From: SG8-41 sp035259205
Lineage (GTDB): Bacteria; Pseudomonadota; Gammaproteobacteria; Burkholderiales; SG8-41
Direction of reading: 5' to 3'
Assembly: GCA_035259205.1 (NCBI GenBank)
Contig: DATFWO010000395.1
Location: 1-26,201 of the forward strand
DNA length: 26,201 nt
In this document: positions 7,252 to 14,716 of the stretch, piece after piece
Layout: every line of letters starts with the position of its first letter
Numbering within the stretch: the stretch's first letter is position 1
Made by a program: the position numbers and the translations under genes
The notes under the pieces: generated by a model
What the model saw: the letters and a program-made list of their open reading frames with translations, nothing else
The model's database searches: none
Told to the model about the DNA's origin: nothing

Positions 7252-8307
7252 ATGAGGAGCTATCGTGCACTCCAGTATTTGCTTTGCGTTTTTTGTGCAA
7301 TTTCTCCGCTCGCTGCAGCAATGATGGCTACGGCTGCCACACTGGGCGGACCGCTCACCTTGGCGGACGAAGGCAGCTTCTTCGTGAACGGCCAGAGCCG
7401 GCTGTCGAACTATCCGGGGGCCTCGCTCGTCACCGGCCCCGCGCCCGCGGGGAACATCACGGTGAACCAGATGTACGTGCATTACCGGATCCCGGCCACC
7501 GCGAAGGGCGTGCCGCTCGTGATGGTGCACGGCTCGAACCACACCGGCATGACCTACGAGACGACGCCGGACGGGCGCGAAGGCTGGGCTACGTGGTTCG
7601 TGCGGCAGGGCCATCCGGTGTACGTCGTGGATCACTCGGGACGCGGGCGCTCCGGCTTCGATCCCACGCCGGTCAACGCCGTGCGCGACGGCGGCGCCGA
7701 TCCGAAGGCGCTCCCGACCTTCTTCCTGGGCCCCATCGACCGCGCGTGGTGGAACTTCCGCTTCGGACCCGATTATCCCAAGCCGTTCCCCAACCTGCAG
7801 TTTCCGCTGGAGGCGATCGACCAGTACCTCGCGCAGCTCGTCCCGAACGCGGAAACCACGCTCGCCGGCGGCGGCGCCAATACGGTGAATGCGCTCGTTG
7901 CCCTGCTCGACAAGATCGGTCCCGCCGTCGTCATGGTGCACTCGCAATCCGGCGTCTATGGCCTGGACGTGGTGCGCAAGCGGCCAAACCTGGTGCGCGC
8001 ATTGATCAGCGTCGAAGGCGGCTGCGAGACGGTGACGCCGGCGGACATCGCCACGCCGTTCGTGAAAGTACCGGTCGTCTCGGTGTGGGGCGATAACAGC
8101 ATAGGCGCGAAGGGCGTCAACGGCGACAAGCGGCGCGAGGGCTGCGCGCAGGCGGTCAATATGATCAAGGGCGGCGGCGGACGCGCGACGTTCCTGCTGC
8201 TGCCTGAAGCGGGCATCGCCGGCAACAGTCATATGATGATGATGGACAAGAACAACCTGGTGGTAGCGGAGGCGCTGCGGAAGTGGGTGGCGGAGAACGT
8301 CAAGTGA
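7252..8307 (+). CDS. Exported alpha/beta hydrolase (esterase-like)
   Basis: The 351-aa protein begins with a Sec signal peptide (about residues 1-29, hydrophobic LLCVFCAISPLAAA). It continues with an alpha/beta hydrolase core: VMVHGSNHTG (oxyanion-hole loop), VYVVDHSGRGRSGFD, the nucleophile elbow VHSQSG with Ser231, an acidic residue in VSVWGDN, and a late His in GNSHMMMMD. The triad order is normal. A long insertion between VDHSGRG and the nucleophile elbow may form a cap. It probably acts on esters or lactones in the periplasm or outside. Its stop is 16 bp from the stop of the convergent amine oxidase. The ATG at 7252 has only a weak ribosome site, and an internal ATG at 7321 would lose most of the signal peptide. 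Confidence 0.82.
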   Translation: MRSYRALQYLLCVFCAISPLAAAMMATAATLGGPLTLADEGSFFVNGQSRLSNYPGASLVTGPAPAGNITVNQMYVHYRIPATAKGVPLVMVHGSNHTGMTYETTPDGREGWATWFVRQGHPVYVVDHSGRGRSGFDPTPVNAVRDGGADPKALPTFFLGPIDRAWWNFRFGPDYPKPFPNLQFPLEAIDQYLAQLVPNAETTLAGGGANTVNALVALLDKIGPAVVMVHSQSGVYGLDVVRKRPNLVRALISVEGGCETVTPADIATPFVKVPVVSVWGDNSIGAKGVNGDKRREGCAQAVNMIKGGGGRATFLLLPEAGIAGNSHMMMMDKNNLVVAEALRKWVAENVK

Positions 8308-8323
8308 TGGAGTAACGATTGCT

Positions 8324-9697
8324 TCATCGCTTCCCGTGGCGATCTTCGCGCTTCCTTCGCGTCCGTCGCGTTGATGCTTTCCTGCTCTTCTCCTTGAAGC
8401 CCTTGATCACTTCGCGCGCCGCGCGCGCGCCGCTCTGCAGCGCACCCGCCACCGTGCCCGCCTCGCCTTCGTAGTCCGCCGCCTCTCCGGCGAAGAACAG
8501 TGTGCCGCGCAGCGGCGCCGCAAGGGCCTTGCGCGCGCTGCCGCCGCCGACCTTCACGTAGGCGTATGCGCCGCACGCGTACGGATCGCGCTGCCAGTCG
8601 TGGACGTACGCCGCCTCGAGCCGCGACTCGACCGCGACTTCGTCTCCGAAGACCGACTGCAAGCTCGCCAGGGCGCTGCGCACCATGTCCGGCGCCGCGG
8701 CCGACACGCGCCGCGCCCGTGGACCGCCGGCCCACGCGACCAACACCGGCGCCCGCGCTGGCAGCATGGTCCAGAAGGTCGGGAAAGCCGCCTCCGGCGA
8801 CTGGAAGAACCCGGCGTCCCGGTAGCGGCCATTCTCCAGCTCTTCCCAGAAGGCGCTGCGAAAGCGCAGCGTGACCTTGATCACCGGCCCGGAAGCCAGA
8901 CCCGCCAGCGGCCGGCGCTTTTCCGCGAGCGCCGGCGAAAACCGCACCGCCCCTGGCGCGCCGGGCGCCAGCTGCAGGACGCCGAGCGGCAGCGTTACGA
9001 TCGCGCGCGGCGCGCTTTCCCGGAAAGGCCTTCCGAGAAAGGTCCCCTCGACCTCTACCCTTCCGCGCTTCCATCGCACCGCGCGCACGATGCTTTGCAG
9101 CCGCAGGCGTGTTCCGGCGCTCTCGAGCTCGCTGGCAAGCGAGCCCAGCAGAGCGCCGTAGCCGCCGAGCGGACGGAACGAGACGTCGTTCCCCGAGCCG
9201 TCGGCCGTCCACTCCTCCACGATCGCGCGCGCGCTCACGCGCTCGGGATCGGCGGCATCGTAGCCTTCCACCATCCGCATCGCGAACGTGCGCGCATCCG
9301 GCGACAGGCGCTTTCCGAGGTAACGGTCGAGATAGTCCTGAAAGGAGATATCCCGGCGCAGCGGCCCAGCCTTCTCCATGGCGCGCTGGATTTGCCCCAG
9401 TATTTCGCCTCTATCCCGGGGCCGCAGCCCTTCGAACTTGACGAACCACCGCGTGCCGCCGCGCTCGACGGCGGCGATACCGGCTTCTTCCAGCAACGAG
9501 AACGTGGCTTTCGGCCGCCCGTGTATGAATTCGGCGCCGAACTCGATCGGCACGGAGAGCCCCGGCTCCGGGCGCGACCAGCAACGCCCGCCGATGCGGT
9601 CGCGCGCCTCGAGCACCAGGACCGACAATCCGGCGCGGGCCAGCTCCCGGGCGGAGGCAAGACCGGCAGCGCCGGCCCCGATGACGATGACGTCCAT
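8324..9697 (-). CDS. FAD-dependent amine oxidase (flavin monoamine oxidase family)
   Basis: This is a 457-aa flavoprotein. The N-terminal dinucleotide site IGAGAAGLASARELARAG (Gly7-x-Gly9-x-x-Gly12) leads to the FAD-ribose Glu in VLEARDRIGGR. The C-terminal FAD motif is LFFAGEAADYEGEAGTVAGA. This pair of motifs defines the monoamine oxidase/polyamine oxidase/LSD1-like family, which oxidises an amine C-N bond and gives H2O2. The substrate is uncertain (polyamine, tryptamine or similar). No signal peptide is seen. The last about 16 residues (STRRTRRKREDRHGKR) are very basic and are encoded by a short dispersed repeat at the gene end, so they may be an acquired tail. The start at 9697 is the family's usual first codon. 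Confidence 0.88.
   Translation of the reverse strand: MDVIVIGAGAAGLASARELARAGLSVLVLEARDRIGGRCWSRPEPGLSVPIEFGAEFIHGRPKATFSLLEEAGIAAVERGGTRWFVKFEGLRPRDRGEILGQIQRAMEKAGPLRRDISFQDYLDRYLGKRLSPDARTFAMRMVEGYDAADPERVSARAIVEEWTADGSGNDVSFRPLGGYGALLGSLASELESAGTRLRLQSIVRAVRWKRGRVEVEGTFLGRPFRESAPRAIVTLPLGVLQLAPGAPGAVRFSPALAEKRRPLAGLASGPVIKVTLRFRSAFWEELENGRYRDAGFFQSPEAAFPTFWTMLPARAPVLVAWAGGPRARRVSAAAPDMVRSALASLQSVFGDEVAVESRLEAAYVHDWQRDPYACGAYAYVKVGGGSARKALAAPLRGTLFFAGEAADYEGEAGTVAGALQSGARAAREVIKGFKEKSRKASTRRTRRKREDRHGKR
8333..8363. repeat. Dispersed CTTCGCG-rich repeat, copy 1
   Basis: This segment (starting CCCGTGGCGATCTTCGCG and ending TTCGCGTC) closely matches 15763-15790 (CCCTTGGCGACTTCGCGC, ending GGCGTC). 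It lies at the 3' end of the amine oxidase gene and encodes the basic tail of that protein. Similar CTTCGCGTC-type strings are widely scattered in bacterial intergenic DNA. Confidence 0.55.
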
Positions 9698-9706
9698 GTA
9701 AAGAAG

Positions 9707-9720
9707 GTGATTCGCGACGC
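9707..9720 (+). repeat. Two-unit heptamer repeat (GTGATTC GCGACGC)
   Basis: A minimal member of the 7-bp-period border repeat family, just upstream of the amine oxidase start in the divergent gap before the MscS gene. With only two units it could be chance. The rest of the 176-bp gap (9698-9873) has no recognised element. Confidence 0.3.
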
Positions 9721-9873
9721 TGAGTGGACAAGATCCGGCTGAAAACTATCCCGAACCGCACCCAAAAAGTCCAGCGATGCGTCGCACTCCGGCCGCGTCG
9801 GCTTGTCATATGCGATGGCCGGATACCCGCAGTCGCAAATCCGGTCACGTATCGCCTGCATGCTCGCATTTCC

Positions 9874-12291
9874 ATGAGACCTCAAAGAGCTCGCTATCCG
9901 CTACGCGTCTGGATGTTGGTCGCGGTATTGAGCATGCTGCTCGGGGCAGAGCGCGCGCAGCCGGCGCCGGCCACCTCGGCGCCAGGCGGAGAACCCGCGC
10001 AAGAGGCAAAAGCCGCGCCCGCTCCGGTCACGCTCGCGGAGATCGCCGGCCGCGCCGAGTCCGCGACCGCGGACCTGCGCGAGATCGAGACCGGGCTTGC
10101 CGATGAAGACATTGCGGATACGATAGAACGAGCCCTCCCGACGGTGGTGCGCGAGATCGACGTGCGCCTGCGCGAGAATGCCCGCATCCTTGCGCAGCGG
10201 CCGTCGCTCGACCTGCTGCGCTCCGTGGAGAGGACCATACAGGGGCTGCGCGACAACCTGGGCCGGTGGACGCGAGCGCTGGACCAACGCTCCGCGCAGC
10301 TCGACCGCGACCTCGCGCGCATCGCCGAGATCGAGAAGGTCTGGAACGAAACTATCAAGCTCGCCAGGAGCTCCGGGTCATCGCCCGACCTCGTACAGCG
10401 CGTGCAATCGCTGCTGGGGGCCGCGCAACGCACCCGGTCCGCCGTCGACAGGCAGCGCGCACAGGTCGTGCGGCTGCAGAGCCGCGTAGCCGCCCAGGAG
10501 TTCCGGATCACCGAAGCACTCGAGTCCGTGCGGCAGGCGCGCGATAGCACGCTCGCCCGCATATTCGAGAAGGACAGCCCTGCCGTGTGGAGCCCGCAGG
10601 TCGCAAACCGCGCCGGCGGCCAGCTCGTACTCGAGGGGCAGGAATCATGGATGGCGCAACTGGCGACGCTGGAGAGCTACCTCGCGCGACAGTGGAGCCG
10701 GTTGCTGCTGCACGCCGCATTGTTCGCCTTGCTCGCCGCCGGACTCTTCCGGGCGCGGCGCTCCGCGGCGGAATGGACGGCAAAGGAACCGTGGCTACAG
10801 CGCACAGCGGCGGTCTTCGCGTTGCCGCTTGCCACGGCCTTCGTGCTCACGTTCGTCGGCAGCCGCTGGATCTATCCGCAGGCACCCCGCTTGCTATGGG
10901 TGATCATCGGCGCGGCTGCGCTGCTCCCCACCGTCGCGGTCCTGCGGCGGCTGCTCGCTCCGCGCCTTTGGCCCATCCTCTACGCCGTGCTCGCGTTCTA
11001 TTTCGTGGATCAGGTGCGCGCGGTGACCGCGTCGATGGTGCTGATCCCCCGCTTGCTGTTTCTCATCGAAACGCTTGGCGGCGTGGCGTTCCTGCTGTGG
11101 TTTTTGGTATCGGACCGGGCCACCGACGGGGACCGCGCGTTCCAGACCGAGGGTCCTTCGCCAAGAGCAGTTGGTTTCGCCTCCCGGGTCGCCTGCGTGT
11201 TGTTCGCGGCGGCTGCCATTGCCAACGCGGCAGGTTACGTCACCCTGGCGAACCTGATCGGCAATGCCGTCCTCCGCAGCGCCTATCTGGGAATCATTCT
11301 CTACACGACGGTCGCCATTCTCGACGGGCTCGTCATGATCGCGCTGCGCGTGCGCCCGCTTGCCGTGCTGAGAATGGTGGAACGCCACCGCGAGCTGCTG
11401 CGGCGGCGCATCCGCCTAGTGCTCGCCTGGGCTGCGCTCGCGCTCTGGTCGCTGTTCGTTCTGGATCGCCTGGTTCTGCGCGACAAAGTCATCAGCGGCG
11501 TCAAGGAGGCGCTGACAACGGAGCTCACGATCGGCTCCATCAGCATCTCGCCGGGCGACGTGATCGCCTTTGGACTGACGGTATGGGCTTCCTTCCTGGT
11601 TTCCAGGTTCGTGCGATTCATCCTGGACGAGGAAGTCTATCCCCACGCGCACCTGCAGCGAGGGCTGCCCTATGCGATCTCGAACACGCTGCACTACGCG
11701 ATACTGGTGGCGGGCTTCTTGCTCGCGGTCGCAGCGCTCGGCTTCGACATGACGAAGTTCACGATACTCGCGGGCGCGTTTACCGTCGGCGTGGGCTTCG
11801 GCCTGCAGGCGATCTTCAACAATTTTGTTTCGGGCCTCATCCTGCTGTTCGAGCGGCCGGTGCAGATCGGAGACATGATCCAGCTGGACGACAACACGTC
11901 GGGCATCGTCGAGCGCATCGGCATCAGGGCGAGCGTCGTGCGCACGCCCGCGGGCTCCGAGATCATCGTGCCCAACTCCAAGCTCATCTCGGAGCGCGTG
12001 ATCAACTGGACGCTGTCCGACCGCCAGCGAGGGATGGAGCTGCCGGTTTCCGTCGCCCACGGCGCCGATGCCAAGCGCGTCATATCGGTGATGGAGCGCG
12101 TCGCGACCGGTCATCCGCTCGTCAGCAAGGAACCCCCGCCCGAGGGTCTGCTCGTCAAGCTGGGACCCGACTGGATGGGGTTCGAGCTGCGCGCGTCCAC
12201 CGACCGCGTCGAAGACTGGATGAAGGTGCGCAGCGAGCTCGCGGTAGCAATCACCGAAGCGCTGGCGGCGGAGAAGATCGCCATGAAGTAA
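9874..12291 (+). CDS. Large MscS-family mechanosensitive channel
   Basis: This is an 805-aa inner-membrane protein. A signal peptide (WMLVAVLSMLLGAERAQPAPA) is followed by a long periplasmic coiled-coil domain (about residues 50-260, rich in Arg/Glu/Leu heptads such as IQGLRDNLGRWTRALDQR). About eight to ten transmembrane segments (about 270-640) come next. The MscS core starts near residue 626: the Gly/Ala-rich pore helix FTVGVGFGLQAIFNNFVSG, then the beta domain LLFERPVQIGD and PNSKLISERVINWTLSD, and a C-terminal alpha/beta vestibule. This is the MscK/YbdG-like or DUF3772-bearing large MscS layout; such channels release solutes on osmotic downshock. I chose ATG 9874 because it directly precedes the signal peptide; the open frame upstream to 9724 has no such logic. 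Confidence 0.9.
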   Translation: MRPQRARYPLRVWMLVAVLSMLLGAERAQPAPATSAPGGEPAQEAKAAPAPVTLAEIAGRAESATADLREIETGLADEDIADTIERALPTVVREIDVRLRENARILAQRPSLDLLRSVERTIQGLRDNLGRWTRALDQRSAQLDRDLARIAEIEKVWNETIKLARSSGSSPDLVQRVQSLLGAAQRTRSAVDRQRAQVVRLQSRVAAQEFRITEALESVRQARDSTLARIFEKDSPAVWSPQVANRAGGQLVLEGQESWMAQLATLESYLARQWSRLLLHAALFALLAAGLFRARRSAAEWTAKEPWLQRTAAVFALPLATAFVLTFVGSRWIYPQAPRLLWVIIGAAALLPTVAVLRRLLAPRLWPILYAVLAFYFVDQVRAVTASMVLIPRLLFLIETLGGVAFLLWFLVSDRATDGDRAFQTEGPSPRAVGFASRVACVLFAAAAIANAAGYVTLANLIGNAVLRSAYLGIILYTTVAILDGLVMIALRVRPLAVLRMVERHRELLRRRIRLVLAWAALALWSLFVLDRLVLRDKVISGVKEALTTELTIGSISISPGDVIAFGLTVWASFLVSRFVRFILDEEVYPHAHLQRGLPYAISNTLHYAILVAGFLLAVAALGFDMTKFTILAGAFTVGVGFGLQAIFNNFVSGLILLFERPVQIGDMIQLDDNTSGIVERIGIRASVVRTPAGSEIIVPNSKLISERVINWTLSDRQRGMELPVSVAHGADAKRVISVMERVATGHPLVSKEPPPEGLLVKLGPDWMGFELRASTDRVEDWMKVRSELAVAITEALAAEKIAMK

Positions 12292-12366
12292 AGCGGGCTC
12301 GAATTCGCGCGTCACAGCCTTCGCGTCGACCTCGCAATGCACGGGCCGGACGATCTCGAGCCCGCT
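12292..12366. repeat. 11-bp inverted repeat in convergent mscS-pncC gap
   Basis: AGCGGGCTCGA (12292-12302, directly after the channel stop) is the perfect reverse complement of TCGAGCCCGCT (12356-12366), with a 53-base loop. It may close a large stem that separates the convergent transcripts, although no T tract is seen. The minus strand of this gap also reads as an open, coding-like frame in phase with the upstream pncC gene. Confidence 0.45.
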
Positions 12367-12392
12367 CGAGATGAGCGTGACACGCTTACCCC

Positions 12393-12406
12393 CGATCGCT
12401 GATCAC
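12393..12406 (-). repeat. Heptamer repeat at the pncC stop (GTGATCA GCGATCG)
   Basis: Two 7-bp units on the minus strand. The TGA inside the first unit is the stop codon of the PncC-like gene (12403-12405). It belongs to the same 7-bp-period family as the repeats near 14207, 14632, 14696 and 15716. Confidence 0.4.
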
Positions 12407-12885
12407 GCCTCCAGGACCTCCGCGAGCAGCTTCAGCGCCGCCGCGGAAAAGGCGCGCATGTTGGCGACGCGCTCGCTGCTGCCGGTATTGATCGTGAGCG
12501 TGCGGTCGACGGGCCCGCACACGACGATGTACGTGAGGCCCGCCGGATCGCCGTAGCGGTTCCCGGTGGGCCCGGCGGCACCGCTCTCGCCCAGGCCCCA
12601 GACGGTCGAGCAGCGCTCCTTCATGGTGCGTGCCAGCATCAGCGCCCACGGCTCCGTCCCGCCGCGCATCCCGGTGAACATTTCCTTCCGCGTGTCTTTG
12701 AGCGCCAGTATCGCGGGGCGGCTGTAGAGGACTCCGCCGCCCACGAAATACGCGGAAGCACCGGGAACGGAAAGCAGGGCCGCCGAGATCAGGCCGCCGG
12801 TCGACGATTCCGCAATAGCGATGGTTTCGCCGCGCGCCTTGAGCACCGCGCCGATGCGCGCGCCAAGTGGCAATAGTTCCTGCAT
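12403..12885 (-). CDS. pncC: Nicotinamide-nucleotide amidohydrolase (CinA C-terminal domain)
   Basis: This 160-aa protein corresponds to a stand-alone CinA C-terminal domain. The N-terminal helix leads to AIAESSTGGLISAALLS, the family's AES(C)TGG catalytic segment; the nucleophile is a Ser (Ser27 here) and the usual Cys28 is Ser. The GGGVLYS segment follows, and then GLGESGAAGPTGN matches the family G(V/I)SGIAGP(T/D)GG loop, with slight divergence. PncC deamidates nicotinamide mononucleotide to nicotinic acid mononucleotide in NAD salvage. The length is normal. The divergent loops leave some doubt about activity. The gene is 296 bp downstream of the Bug receptor gene, so it may have its own promoter. 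Its start region and stop codon both abut heptamer repeats. Confidence 0.85.
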   Translation of the reverse strand: MQELLPLGARIGAVLKARGETIAIAESSTGGLISAALLSVPGASAYFVGGGVLYSRPAILALKDTRKEMFTGMRGGTEPWALMLARTMKERCSTVWGLGESGAAGPTGNRYGDPAGLTYIVVCGPVDRTLTINTGSSERVANMRAFSAAALKLLAEVLEA

Positions 12886-12887
12886 GG

Positions 12888-12929
12888 CTCAATCCCCTGT
12901 CGTATCTCCAATGTCCAGTGTCGCCATCC
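12888..12929 (-). repeat. Six-unit heptamer tandem repeat upstream of pncC
   Basis: On the minus strand the segment divides without gaps into GGATGGC, GACACTG, GACATTG, GAGATAC, GACAGGG and GATTGAG, a strict 7-bp period with GA at the start of nearly every unit. It ends 3 bp before the pncC ATG, where the ribosome site should be. Confidence 0.6.
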
Positions 12930-12971
12930 CTGGTCCTTGGCCTCGACCCTCAGCTGTCGCGCTTCTGATGG

Positions 12972-13000
12972 GTGAACATCATTCAGGTGAACGACATTCC
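12972..13000 (+). repeat. GTGAACA-type repeat in the pncC-Bug gap
   Basis: GTGAACA, TCATTCAG, GTGAACG and ACATTCC follow each other; the GTGAAC units are 15 bp apart. The pattern resembles the GTGAACA pair at 25456-25483. The gap 12886-13181 otherwise contains no gene and no clear terminator. Confidence 0.4.
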
Positions 13001-13181
13001 CCGAGTTTCCACTGCGTCGCGACTGCGCGCGAGGGCGAGCATCAGCAGGATACGCGCTTTTCCGGAAACGAGCAGCGACTTAATGCCGCCAGCGATCATT
13101 CATCGTGCTCGAGCACCGGCGCCCCGAAATTCACAGAAAAACAGAAGCATCAACGCACGGCCGAAGTGATCCCGCGAACGC

Positions 13182-14219
13182 CTACTCCGCGCGGATGTGG
13201 GCTTCCTTGATCACTTTCGCCCACTTGGCGGACTCCGCCTCGATGAACGCGCCGAACTGCTGCGGCGTATTCCCGATCACGTCCGTGCCCATGTCGGTGA
13301 GCCGCTCGCGCACGTCTTTCTGCTGTAACGCTTTGGTCACATCCGCGTGGATCCGGGAGACCAGCTCGCGCGGGGTTGCCGCAGGAACCAGCAGCCCGAA
13401 CCAGTTGGTGAGCTCGTAGCCCGGCAGTCCCGATTCATCCACGGTGGGAACGTTGGGCAATTGCGCGGAGCGCCTCTTCCCGAGAACGGCGAGCGCGTTC
13501 AACTTGCCGGCCTTGATATAGGGCAGCGCCTGCACCTGGCTGTCGCACGTAAGCGAGATCTGACCGCCGAGCAGATCGATGAAGCTCGGACCGCTGCCCT
13601 TGTAGGGCACGTGGACGAGCTCGATATGCGCCATGCTCTTCAGCAGCTCACCCGCGAGGTGCGGCGCTCCGCCCGCTCCCGACGAGGAGAAGGTGATCTG
13701 GCCAGGCCGCGCGCGGGCGAGCGCGATCAGCTCTTTCACGTTCCTGGCCGGCAGGGACGGATGCGCGACCATCACGAAGTGCACCGCAACCACATTGGTG
13801 ACCGGGGCGAGATCCTTCAGGGGATCCACCGCCATCTTGGCGTAGAGATGGCGGTTGACCGAAACGTTGCCCATCGTCGCCATGAACCAGGTGTAGCCAT
13901 CCGGAGCGGAGCGCGCCGCGAGCTCGGTGCCGATCACGCCGGCCGCGCCGGCACGGTTGTCGACGATGACCTGGTGCCCATATCCCTCGCTCAGCCTCTG
14001 CCCGACGATGCGGGCGACGATATCCGTCCCGCCGCCCGGAGGGAATGCCACGATGATGCGCACCGGCTTGGTCGGATATTGCTGCGCTTGCGTCGCTACA
14101 GGCGCCGCCACCACTGCGCACAGCAATATCGGGAAGACGTGACAGGTGCTTCGCAGTGGGCCGCAAGCCCTGGACGCGCGACGGCTTACGCGCGGCGCAA
14201 AGCCCGTATCACCTGTCAC
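13182..14219 (-). CDS. Bug/TctC-family tripartite tricarboxylate transporter receptor
   Basis: The protein is a periplasmic binding protein of the Bug (TctC-like) family, which binds di- or tricarboxylates, aromatic acids or similar small acids. The mature part starts QQYPTKPVRIIVAFPPGGGTD, followed by VDNRAGAAGVIGTE and APDGYT, the hallmark loops. HVPYKGSGP and the C-terminal WFGLLVPAATP and SAKWAKVIKEA complete it. As annotated, the frame begins at GTG 14219 and carries a long N-region (RR at 13-14) before the hydrophobic stretch PILLCAVVAAPVA and a TQA cleavage site at residue 45. The first codons lie inside a GTGACAG heptamer repeat directly after a repeat-borne TGA, so the native start is unclear. 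No TctA/TctB genes are present. It lies 13 bp downstream of the DUF2237 gene. Confidence 0.88.
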   Translation of the reverse strand: MTGDTGFAPRVSRRASRACGPLRSTCHVFPILLCAVVAAPVATQAQQYPTKPVRIIVAFPPGGGTDIVARIVGQRLSEGYGHQVIVDNRAGAAGVIGTELAARSAPDGYTWFMATMGNVSVNRHLYAKMAVDPLKDLAPVTNVVAVHFVMVAHPSLPARNVKELIALARARPGQITFSSSGAGGAPHLAGELLKSMAHIELVHVPYKGSGPSFIDLLGGQISLTCDSQVQALPYIKAGKLNALAVLGKRRSAQLPNVPTVDESGLPGYELTNWFGLLVPAATPRELVSRIHADVTKALQQKDVRERLTDMGTDVIGNTPQQFGAFIEAESAKWAKVIKEAHIRAE

Positions 14220-14227
14220 CTGTCACC
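14207..14227 (-). repeat. Three-unit heptamer repeat at the start of the Bug gene
   Basis: On the minus strand the units are GGTGACA, GGTGACA and GGTGATA. The second unit supplies the GTG start of the Bug receptor frame, and the first supplies an in-frame TGA immediately upstream. It lies between that gene and the DUF2237 stop. Confidence 0.6.
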
Positions 14228-14232
14228 CGCGA

Positions 14233-14616
14233 TCAGTGCAAATCGAGCGCGTGCTGCTTAAGCGCCGACAGCGACGCGAACTTGAGCACGTTCTCGTGGG
14301 TCGCCTCGAGCACGACCTGCGGCGCCCGGCCAGCCTCCCAGGCTTCGACCCAGCGCAGCACGTGCAAGCACCAGCGGTCGCCCGGCTTCAAGCCCCGGAA
14401 GCGCATCTCGCGGTTCGGAGTGATGAGGTCGTTGCCCCGGCTGCGCGAGAACTCGAGAAACTCCGCGGTGACCTTTACGCACACCAGGTGCGCCACGCCG
14501 TCGCCGCCCCGTGTGGAGCAGCACCCATCGCGAAAATAGCCGGTCACCGGATCGTAGCTGCACGCCAGCAACGGCCCGCCGAGCACGTTCTTTTCCTGAG
14601 GCAGCTCTTCGCTCAC
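14233..14616 (-). CDS. DUF2237 family protein
   Basis: This 127-aa cytoplasmic protein matches the DUF2237 family across its whole length. NVLGGPLLACSYDPVTGYFRDGCC opens the domain, EFLEFSRSRGNDL follows, and GLKPGDRWCLHVLRW and PQVVLEATHENVL close it. The conserved Cys residues in the DGCC motif and in WCL are present. The function of the family is unknown. GTG at 14616 begins just before the conserved region (SEELPQEKNVLGG) and is the likely start; the longer frame to 14709 runs through heptamer repeats. It is 89 bp downstream of srkA and 13 bp upstream of the Bug gene, all on the minus strand. Confidence 0.85.
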   Translation of the reverse strand: MSEELPQEKNVLGGPLLACSYDPVTGYFRDGCCSTRGGDGVAHLVCVKVTAEFLEFSRSRGNDLITPNREMRFRGLKPGDRWCLHVLRWVEAWEAGRAPQVVLEATHENVLKFASLSALKQHALDLH

Positions 14617-14631
14617 GGTTCTTATTCTAAA

Positions 14632-14667
14632 GTGATCAGTGATGGGTTGATAAGTGATACGCGATGC
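14632..14667 (+). repeat. Five-unit heptamer repeat between srkA and DUF2237
   Basis: Reading plus: GTGATCA, GTGATGG, GTTGATAA (8 bases), GTGATAC, GCGATGC. It occupies most of the short gap upstream of the DUF2237 start and is one of the clearest members of the 7-bp-period family. Confidence 0.6.
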
Positions 14668-14695
14668 AAAAGCCGCGTCAGCCCGGCATCCGAGC

Positions 14696-14716
14696 TCAGG
14701 ACCTGTCACCGATCAC
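14696..14716 (-). repeat. Three-unit heptamer repeat covering the srkA stop
   Basis: On the minus strand: GTGATCG, GTGACAG, GTCCTGA. The TGA in the second unit is the srkA stop codon (14706-14708), so the last residues of the kinase (RDR) are repeat-encoded. Confidence 0.5.

Noticed and set aside
9724..9873. N-terminal extension of the MscS gene to 9724
   Set aside because: The clear signal peptide starts at ATG 9874. The extension has no homology-like features.
9698..9885. Possible small minus-strand gene reading MQAIRDRICDCGYPAIAYDK
   Set aside because: The frame runs out of phase into the amine oxidase gene, has no convincing ribosome site and matches no family I know.
11416..12342. Minus-strand frame of 309 codons under the MscS gene
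   Set aside because: Most of it is a shadow of the channel gene. Only its upstream end in the non-coding gap is of interest and is reported separately.
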